From contig DFDR01000058.1 of assembly GCA_002369295.1 (NCBI GenBank), positions 10,595-22,043 on the forward strand: a stretch of 11,449 bases of DNA, written 5' to 3'. Each line of letters opens with the position of its first letter. Position 1 is the first letter of the stretch. This stretch comes from Desulfovibrionaceae bacterium UBA3823 (GTDB taxonomy: Bacteria > Desulfobacterota > Desulfovibrionia > Desulfovibrionales > Desulfovibrionaceae). This document shows, piece after piece, positions 6,152 through 11,449 of this stretch. The position numbers were made by a program, and so were the translations under genes. The notes under the pieces are model-generated. The model worked only from the letters and a program-made list of their open reading frames with translations. It was not told the origin of the DNA and did not search any database.

Positions 6152-6190
6152 GGAGCTGGCGCCCTGTGCCCGCGCCGCGCCAGAGGCCTG

Positions 6191-6229
6191 AAAAAGCGGC
6201 GCCCCCGGACTCGGAAGAGCGCGGGGGCG
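6191..6229 (-). terminator. Intrinsic terminator of greA
   Basis: On the minus strand CGCCCCCG and CGGGGGCG form an 8-bp stem with a 14-nt loop, followed by CCGC and five T. It begins just after the greA stop codon. Confidence 0.75.
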
Positions 6230-6245
6230 GGCTGAACTGGAGCGG

Positions 6246-6740
6246 CTAGGCAAGCACCGCTGAACCGAGAAACTTGACCTCGACCACTTCGTAGGTCACG
6301 GTGCCCTTGGGAATGGCGATGGTGACCTCGTCGCCCTCCTGGTGGCCCAGAAGAGCCTTGCCGACAGGGGAGAGGAAGGAGATGATCCCCTTGGCGGGAT
6401 CGGACTCGTCGGGACCGAGGACGGTGTAGGTCTTCTCCTCGTCGGTGTCCACGTCCACGAGGACGCAGGTGCAGCCGAAAGCAATCCTGTCGCCGCTCAG
6501 CGTGTCGAGATCCACGACCTTGTAGAGGGAGAGGCGCGACTCGATGTACTTGATGCGGGCCTCGGTCATGCCCTGGCGCTCCCTGGCCGCGTCATAGCCG
6601 GCGTTTTCGCGCAGGTCGCCCTCCTCGCGGGCCTCCTTGATGGCCTGGATGATGCGCGGGCGCTCTTCCTTGAGCTCGGCGAGCTCCTTTTCAAGACGCT
6701 TGAAGCCTTGCACAGATATCGGAATGCTGGTGACGGACAT
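6246..6740 (-). CDS. greA: Transcript cleavage factor GreA
   Basis: GreA enters the RNA polymerase secondary channel and stimulates cleavage of backtracked RNA. The 164-residue product has the N-terminal coiled coil (about residues 8-76). Its acidic tip is GDLRENAGY at 41-49, where Asp42 and Glu45 match the metal-coordinating pair of the usual GDLSENAEY. The C-terminal FKBP-like domain includes SPVGKALLGHQEGD (124-137). The start at 6740 follows a GGAGG site. Longer in-frame readings begin before the leader terminator and are unlikely to be used. A pair of close cysteines (90 and 92) in the C-terminal domain looked unusual to me. The gene has its own promoter, leader terminator and downstream terminator, so it is probably monocistronic. 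Confidence 0.94.
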   Translation of the reverse strand: MSVTSIPISVQGFKRLEKELAELKEERPRIIQAIKEAREEGDLRENAGYDAARERQGMTEARIKYIESRLSLYKVVDLDTLSGDRIAFGCTCVLVDVDTDEEKTYTVLGPDESDPAKGIISFLSPVGKALLGHQEGDEVTIAIPKGTVTYEVVEVKFLGSAVLA

Positions 6741-6766
6741 GTCCGGTTTTCCTCCAAAAAAAGCGT

Positions 6767-6796
6767 AAAAAAAAACGACCGCTGCAGGGGCAGCGG
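6767..6796 (-). terminator. Intrinsic terminator inside the greA leader (attenuator)
   Basis: On the minus strand CCGCTG, a 6-nt loop and CAGCGG form a 6-bp stem, followed by TCG and a run of nine T. It lies 26 nt before the greA ATG and 20-30 nt after the predicted start, with no gene upstream on that strand. It should release short leader transcripts and cap greA expression. Confidence 0.75.
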
Positions 6797-6812
6797 AGCG
6801 CTGTGTTTCTTG
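6767..6812 (-). ncRNA. Putative short greA leader RNA (GraL-like)
   Basis: If transcription starts near 6812 and ends at the leader terminator, an RNA of about 45 nt results. E. coli greA makes comparable leader RNAs called GraL by the same mechanism. No sequence similarity is claimed; the parallel is in layout only. Confidence 0.4.
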
Positions 6813-6818
6813 CTGGGC

Positions 6819-6848
6819 AAGATACCCCTCCCTGCCCTGAAAGGTCAA
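6819..6848 (-). promoter_or_regulatory. greA: Sigma70-type promoter for greA
   Basis: TTGACC (6843-6848), 18 bp, TATCTT (6819-6824) on the minus strand. It lies just upstream of the leader terminator and about 80 nt before the greA ATG. It resembles the promoter of the ACT-domain gene (TTGACC, 17 bp, TATCAG). Confidence 0.6.
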
Positions 6849-6863
6849 GTCCCCAGCCGACCG

Positions 6864-6876
6864 GTTCCCTGGGAAC
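6864..6876. promoter_or_regulatory. 13-bp palindrome upstream of the greA promoter
   Basis: GTTCCC, T, GGGAAC is a perfect palindrome centred about 58 bp upstream of the predicted greA start, a position where activators commonly bind. It is short, so chance is possible. Confidence 0.3.
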
Positions 6877-7061
6877 AGGAGGCCGGCGCCTGCATTTCTC
6901 CCCTGCGGGAGGCCTACCGGCATGGATTTTTCCAGAGGACAGGGCGGGAAAAATGTCTAGAAAAAATGCAGAAAAGCCGTCGCAACGCCCTGCACAACAG
7001 CGCGCCAGGGACAGAAGGCCAGAAGATGCAGAGAAAATGCATTCCTGTGGCTGGCAACAGC
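6877..7061. other. Intergenic stretch between greA and the AI-2E gene
   Basis: This is the remainder of the 394-bp divergent gap, without a convincing coding frame. It holds a short CTCCC/GGGAG hairpin (6898-6911) and A-rich patches around 6943-6975. I see no RNA gene or repeat in it. Confidence 0.5.
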
Positions 7062-7090
7062 TTGGCAAGGGAGCAGGTCTCTGCTACAGG
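7062..7090 (+). promoter_or_regulatory. Candidate promoter for the AI-2E transporter gene
   Basis: TTGGCA (7062-7067) matches the -35 consensus at five of six positions. A 17-bp spacer and a weak -10, TACAGG (7085-7090), follow. The start would be near 7097, about 38 nt before the ATG. Confidence 0.4.
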
Positions 7091-7134
7091 GAGGCGTTTC
7101 GTACAACTTCAACCTGTCGCAGCGCGGCTCTCCC

Positions 7135-8436
7135 ATGCACACGTCGCCCATCCTTCCCACGCGCATCCTCTATGTGCTCTCGGCCCTGGCCTGGTGGCTC
7201 ATCCTCTGGCCGAATCCGGTCACCGTCTTCATGGCCGGCTGCACGGCCTGCCTCACCCTGCCCATTTTCCGGCGCCTGCGAGGCGTTGCGCGCAGGCTGC
7301 GCCGCAAGGCCATGCCGGTCGCCAAGAGGCGCCTGCAGCGGGAAATTCACGCCCCCAGGCTGCTCCGACCCCTGGTGTCGCGCTGGCGCAGGAACATTGC
7401 CGGCATGCACTTTTCCTGCATCAACGCCATGCCCCTGACGGTCTTCCTCTTCTTCCTCCTGGGCTGCCTCGTGGCGCCCGTGGCCCTCTTCCTGGCCCTC
7501 GTCGCCCCGCAGGTGGGCGCGGGCTTCGCCAAGCTGCACGCCATCTGGGCCAACAACTTCGAGCTGCCGCCAGAGTGGACCGAATTTCTGAACAAGCGCT
7601 TTGCCGAGTTCCAGTCCATGCCCATCGTGGACAAGATCGTGAGCGAAGGGCGCATGATGCTGAACAAGCTGGCCGACTACTTCAGCAACTTCAGCACCGA
7701 GACCGTGACGAGCATCATCAACAACGGCTTCAACGTGCTCGGCGGCACCATGTCCGTGCTCTGGACCTTCTTCCTCTATCTGGTCCTCACCGTCATCTTC
7801 GTCATCTACGCCTCCCGCATCCGCATCGTGGCGGCCCGCATCTTCCACATTCGGGCAAGCATGCTCAGGCGCTTCGTGCACGCCATCCACAGCGCCCTCA
7901 AGGGCATCTTCATGGGCGTGATCTTCGTCGCCGCCATCCAGGGCTTCCTCTGCGGCATAGGCTTTGCCATCGTCGGCTTCGGCCAGTTCGCCTTCTGGGG
8001 CCTGCTCGCCACCCTGGTCGCCCCCATCCCCGTCGTGGGCACGGCGCTGGTGTGGCTGCCCCTGACCATCCAGCTCTGGTTCTCGGGCCAGACCGTCGAG
8101 GCCGTCTTCCTCGCAATCTGGGGCGCCGGCTTCGTCTCCATGATCGACAGCGTCCTGCGCCCGCTCTTCCTGAAGCAGGGCATCAAGGCGTCCTACATCG
8201 TCCTCATCCTCGTCATCCTCTGCGGCATCTCCACCTTCGGCACCGTGGGCCTCATCCTCGGCCCCGTGCTCCTCGCCTTCGCCCTCCAGGCCGTCGAGGA
8301 GGGAGGCAGAGGCTACCGCCAGCGCTTCCTGCCGCAGGACATGGAGGCCGACGGCGGCCTCGTGGCCGAAGGCGCCTCCTGCGACATGCCGGCACAGGGC
8401 GCCCGGCGCGGCGCAGCCGGAGGAGAGGCGAAATGA
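7135..8436 (+). CDS. AI-2E family transporter (PF01594-type membrane protein)
   Basis: The 433-residue protein has the hallmarks of the AI-2E family: an N-terminal hydrophobic pair (about residues 11-42) and a basic cytosolic loop (45-88). A membrane pair at 98-125 precedes a soluble segment of about 75 residues (AELPPEWTE region onwards). The C-terminal helical core includes APIPVVGTALVWLP (296-309), DSVLRPLFLKQGIKAS (338-353) and FGTVGLILGPVLLAF (368-382). Family members have been linked to autoinducer-2 export (TqsA) and to Na+/H+ antiport, so the substrate here is open. No strong ribosome-binding site is visible before the ATG, which lowers certainty about the start. Its stop overlaps the next gene by ATGA, so the two are probably translationally coupled. 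Residues from about 390 on are hydrophilic and poorly conserved in appearance. Confidence 0.9.
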   Translation: MHTSPILPTRILYVLSALAWWLILWPNPVTVFMAGCTACLTLPIFRRLRGVARRLRRKAMPVAKRRLQREIHAPRLLRPLVSRWRRNIAGMHFSCINAMPLTVFLFFLLGCLVAPVALFLALVAPQVGAGFAKLHAIWANNFELPPEWTEFLNKRFAEFQSMPIVDKIVSEGRMMLNKLADYFSNFSTETVTSIINNGFNVLGGTMSVLWTFFLYLVLTVIFVIYASRIRIVAARIFHIRASMLRRFVHAIHSALKGIFMGVIFVAAIQGFLCGIGFAIVGFGQFAFWGLLATLVAPIPVVGTALVWLPLTIQLWFSGQTVEAVFLAIWGAGFVSMIDSVLRPLFLKQGIKASYIVLILVILCGISTFGTVGLILGPVLLAFALQAVEEGGRGYRQRFLPQDMEADGGLVAEGASCDMPAQGARRGAAGGEAK

Positions 8437-9437
8437 CGCCTGCCTGGCAGGGATGGGAAGCCTCGCCCAGCCGCGCTCTGCGCCCCCGGCTCGGCGCCGG
8501 TCCGGCGCTTGCCATGGCGGCCGTTCTGGCCCTGCTGGCCGCGCTTGCGCCCTTCCCCGCCTCCAGGCCTGCCTGCGCCGGCGTGCCAGCGAAGTCCTGC
8601 CTGCTCTACAACGCGACGACCGGCGCCCTGCTCTACCAGAAGTCGGCCGACATGAAGATCCCTCCGGCCTCGCTCACCAAGATCATGACATCCTTTCTCG
8701 TGCACGACGCCATGCGCCGGGGCAGGCTCTCCCCCGGCAGCCGCGTGCGCATCACGCAGGCCTCGGCAGGCGTCGGCGGCTCCAGCATGCGCCTGCGCTC
8801 CGGCGAGCGCCTGCCCGTCTGGAACCTGCTCGAGGGCATGATCATCGCCTCAGGCAACGATGCCGCCACGGCCCTGGCCTACCGCGCCGGCGGCAGCCTG
8901 AACGCCTTTGTCGGCGCCATGAACGCCAAGGCGAGCGCCCTCGGCATGCGCTCCACCCGCTTCCGCAATCCCACGGGCCTGCCGGCCGCAGGCCAGATCA
9001 CGACGGCCCGGGACATGCTGCGCCTTTCCCTCAGCTACATGCGCAGCTACCCCTCCGCCCTGCGCATCCACTCCCAGAGCCTCTTCCGGCACGGCAGGCG
9101 CACGCTCACGACCACCAACCCCTTCCTCGGCGAACGCGGGGTCGACGGCCTCAAGACCGGCTTCACCGCAGGCTCGGGCTACAACATCATCGTGACGGCA
9201 AGACGCGGGGGCGTGCGCCTCGTGGCCATCGTGCTCGGCGGACGCACCTCCGCCAAGCGCAACAGGGCTGCCCGCGAGCTGCTGGACGCCGGCTTCAAAT
9301 TCCCGAAAAGCCCCGCCAGGGTCCGCGCCCAGCTGGACGGCCGGGGGCCGAGAACGCTGGCCACCCGCCATGCCAGGCCGGCGCGGCGGGCTGCCTACCG
9401 CAAGGTGCGGCGGCAAAGCGGCCATCGCGGTTCTTGA
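8433..9437 (+). CDS. D-alanyl-D-alanine carboxypeptidase family protein (serine peptidase S11, DacF/PBP5-like)
   Basis: Enzymes of this family trim the terminal D-Ala from peptidoglycan pentapeptides in the periplasm. The 334-residue product has all three penicillin-binding motifs: SLTK with Ser80 and Lys83, SGN at 140-142, and KTG at 241-243. An N-terminal signal-like segment has a long n-region of about 25 residues, a hydrophobic stretch AMAAVLALLAALAPF and likely cleavage near ACAG (residue 50). The usual PBP5 C-terminal beta domain is missing; after residue 300 there is only an Arg-rich tail. The start overlaps the upstream stop codon (ATGA) behind a GGAGGAGAGG site, so ATG 8433 is well supported. 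A longer in-frame reading through the upstream gene region is an artefact of GC-rich codon use. Confidence 0.93.
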   Translation: MTPAWQGWEASPSRALRPRLGAGPALAMAAVLALLAALAPFPASRPACAGVPAKSCLLYNATTGALLYQKSADMKIPPASLTKIMTSFLVHDAMRRGRLSPGSRVRITQASAGVGGSSMRLRSGERLPVWNLLEGMIIASGNDAATALAYRAGGSLNAFVGAMNAKASALGMRSTRFRNPTGLPAAGQITTARDMLRLSLSYMRSYPSALRIHSQSLFRHGRRTLTTTNPFLGERGVDGLKTGFTAGSGYNIIVTARRGGVRLVAIVLGGRTSAKRNRAARELLDAGFKFPKSPARVRAQLDGRGPRTLATRHARPARRAAYRKVRRQSGHRGS

Positions 9438-9462
9438 CCTCAAATATCGCAAAGCGTATCAG
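9434..9462 (+). promoter_or_regulatory. Sigma70-type promoter for the ACT-domain gene
   Basis: TTGACC (9434-9439), 17 bp, TATCAG (9457-9462). The -35 overlaps the stop codon of the carboxypeptidase gene. Transcription would start near 9469, about 67 nt before the ACT-domain ATG. Confidence 0.5.
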
Positions 9463-9469
9463 TTGAATA

Positions 9470-9484
9470 GGCGCCTTCGGCGCC
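9470..9484 (+). other. Hairpin at the predicted 5' end of the ACT-domain mRNA
   Basis: GGCGCC, TTC, GGCGCC is a perfect 6-bp stem beginning at the predicted transcription start. No T-run follows, so it is unlikely to be a terminator for the gene before it. 5'-terminal stems of this type often protect mRNAs from decay. Confidence 0.4.
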
Positions 9485-9535
9485 AAAGCTGGCCTTGAGC
9501 CTGCTTCAGGATCACTTCAACAAGGGATTGCACGC

Positions 9536-9967
9536 ATGAAGACCGAACAGATCTCCGTCTTTCTTGAAAACAGGGCCGGCCGCCTTTCCGAGGTAACCCG
9601 CGTCCTCAGCGAGGCCAGCATCAACATCCGCGCGCTTTCGCTCGCCGATACTTCCGACTTCGGGATCCTGAGAATGATAGTCTGCTCGCCCAAGGAGGCG
9701 CAGAGGGTCCTGAAGGAAAACGGCTTCACGCTGGGCATCACCAACGTTGTGGCCGTGGGCGTGGACGACAGGCCCGGCGGCCTGGACGACATCCTCCAGG
9801 TCATGACCAAGAACGGCATCAACGTCGAGTACATGTACGCCTTCGTGACCAAGACCGCGAAGTCCGCCACCATGATCTTCCGCTTCGACAAGACCGACGA
9901 CGCCATCGAGGTGCTTCAGAAGAACGGCTTCACCATTCTGACCCCCGAGACCCTGTGCGCCATCTAG
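9536..9967 (+). CDS. Small double-ACT-domain protein (probable amino-acid-binding regulator)
   Basis: The 143-residue product is two ACT domains in tandem. The first covers about residues 3-68 ([30 protein letters not shown]) and the second about 70-140 ([30 protein letters not shown]). Each carries the N-R/D-x-G-G/R-L turn where ACT domains bind amino acids between subunits. There is no catalytic or DNA-binding domain. Stand-alone ACT pairs of this length exist in many bacteria and archaea, sometimes beside acyl-CoA ligase genes, but no such gene is in this window. An AAGGGA ribosome-binding site precedes the ATG. It has its own promoter and a strong terminator, so it appears monocistronic. 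The ligand is unknown. Confidence 0.9.
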   Translation: MKTEQISVFLENRAGRLSEVTRVLSEASINIRALSLADTSDFGILRMIVCSPKEAQRVLKENGFTLGITNVVAVGVDDRPGGLDDILQVMTKNGINVEYMYAFVTKTAKSATMIFRFDKTDDAIEVLQKNGFTILTPETLCAI

Positions 9968-9990
9968 CGGCGCGCGCTCCGTCTTTTCCC

Positions 9991-10015
9991 AAGGCCCCCC
10001 AGGGGGCCTTTTTTT
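9991..10015 (+). terminator. Strong intrinsic terminator after the ACT-domain gene
   Basis: AAGGCCCC and GGGGCCTT form an 8-bp stem around a 4-nt loop, followed immediately by further T residues (seven in a row counting those in the stem end). It lies 24 nt after the stop codon and separates this gene from groES. Confidence 0.9.
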
Positions 10016-10206
10016 GCGCCCTGGCCGGCGGCGGCCGGCCTGCCTGCGGCAGGCCCCGAAGCGTGCGGCAGGGGGGCCTTCCACCGGCGCCGCAAAGGAA
10101 AATTTCATTCACAAGGCACTGGAATTCCAAGCAAAAGCATGTTTCCAGCCGGCTTGGCAAAGTTTTTTTCCGCTTTGCCCCTTCCCTATCCGGCAACCTG
10201 CCTTAT
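10016..10206. other. Intergenic region upstream of groES
   Basis: Part of the 358-bp gap before groES. It contains a perfect 8-bp GGCCTGCC/GGCAGGCC hairpin with a TGC loop (10037-10055) and a T-run at 10160-10168. I found no CIRCE element (TTAGCACTC with its inverted partner) here or further down, and no convincing ORF. Confidence 0.6.
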
Positions 10207-10235
10207 CTTGTATCGCGATGCAGGAATCCCCCGCC
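10207..10235 (+). promoter_or_regulatory. Possible sigma32-like heat-shock promoter for groESL
   Basis: CTTGTAT (10207-10213), 14 bp, CCCCCGCC (10228-10235) loosely resembles the sigma32 consensus CTTGAAA and CCCCATNT. The -10 match is limited to the C-run, so this is tentative. A GGCCCC/GGGGCC hairpin (10251-10271) follows in the leader, then an AT-rich stretch before the GGAGG site. Confidence 0.3.
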
Positions 10236-10325
10236 GAACCATCTTGGCCGGGCCCCCGCCGGCACGGGGCCTGCAGCATAACAAGCCAATTATATTTCAT
10301 TCTTTATTATGGAGGAATATCAGCT

Positions 10326-10616
10326 ATGAAACTGCAGCCGCTGAACGACCGCATCCTGGTTAAGCGCCTCGAGTCCGAAGAAAAGACCGCTGGCGGCCTG
10401 TACATCCCCGACACCGCCAAGGAGAAGCCCTGCAAGGGCCAGGTCATCGCCGCCGGCCCCGGCAAGGTTGACGAGAAGGGCGAGCGCATTGCCGTGTCCG
10501 TGAAGAAGGGCGACATGGTCCTCTTCAACAAGTACGCCGGCACCGAAGTGAAGCTCGACGGCGAGGACCACCTCGTCCTGCGCGAGGAAGACATCCTCGC
10601 CATCATCGTCGACTAG
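10326..10616 (+). CDS. groES: Co-chaperonin GroES (10 kDa chaperonin)
   Basis: GroES forms a seven-membered lid on GroEL. The 96-residue product begins [16 protein letters not shown]. Its mobile loop lies at about residues 17-33 ([17 protein letters not shown]), including the GGLYIP segment that contacts GroEL. The core continues with [15 protein letters not shown] and [25 protein letters not shown]. Length and motifs are standard. A GGAGG site stands 10 nt before the ATG. A longer in-frame reading extends back to 10014 but starts within the upstream terminator and is not supported. The gene is 51 nt upstream of groEL in the usual operon order. Confidence 0.98.
   Translation: MKLQPLNDRILVKRLESEEKTAGGLYIPDTAKEKPCKGQVIAAGPGKVDEKGERIAVSVKKGDMVLFNKYAGTEVKLDGEDHLVLREEDILAIIVD

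Positions 10617-11449
<833 letters not shown>

Noticed and set aside
4410..6191. 593-residue plus-strand ORF.
   Set aside because: It is antisense to the MprF-like gene, rich in His/Asp/Glu/Gly as expected for the complement of membrane-protein codons, and has no recognisable domain.
6342..9437. 1031-residue plus-strand ORF.
   Set aside because: Only its last third (from 8433) is the real carboxypeptidase; the rest is antisense to greA and out of frame with the AI-2E gene.

Overview
The window is GC-rich DNA of a kind typical of a sulfate-reducing deltaproteobacterium (Desulfovibrio or a close relative in the Desulfovibrionales). This assignment is an inference. It rests on the selenocysteine-type HesB/IscA-like genes, the overall gene content and the GC-rich codon use; no rRNA or taxonomic marker is present. 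Nearly all of the sequence is accounted for by ordinary chromosomal genes, with no mobile element, CRISPR array, tRNA or rRNA.

Left part, minus strand: the first 634 residues of mfd (cut by the window edge) lie downstream of a run of four small HesB/IscA-like paralogues (2012-3534). The first gene of that run is interrupted by an in-frame TGA exactly where its sister gene has a conserved cysteine. A bulged-U stem-loop resembling a bacterial SECIS element starts 16 nt after this TGA, so I annotate it as one selenoprotein gene instead of two broken ORFs. A good sigma70-type promoter (TTGACA, 16 bp, TATATT) precedes the cluster and a terminator follows it. pyrR is read divergently on the plus strand.

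Centre: pyrR and a minus-strand, 14-helix membrane protein (MprF-like flippase portion without the synthase domain) converge on a terminator hairpin that sits in a 41-bp tandem repeat. Upstream of the membrane protein, also on the minus strand, is greA. It has its own promoter, and an intrinsic terminator lies inside its leader, an arrangement like the GraL/attenuator leader of E. coli greA.

Right part, plus strand: an AI-2E family transporter overlaps by ATGA a D-alanyl-D-alanine carboxypeptidase-type gene. Next come a double-ACT-domain protein with its own promoter and a strong terminator, then the groES-groEL chaperonin operon, with groEL cut by the window edge.

The genes do not form one pathway: they cover repair/transcription (mfd, greA), pyrimidine control (pyrR), Fe-S/selenium-related small proteins, envelope functions and protein folding. 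The most unusual item is the Sec/Cys/Cys/Pro series of HesB-like paralogues; next are the greA leader attenuator and the duplicated terminator repeat.
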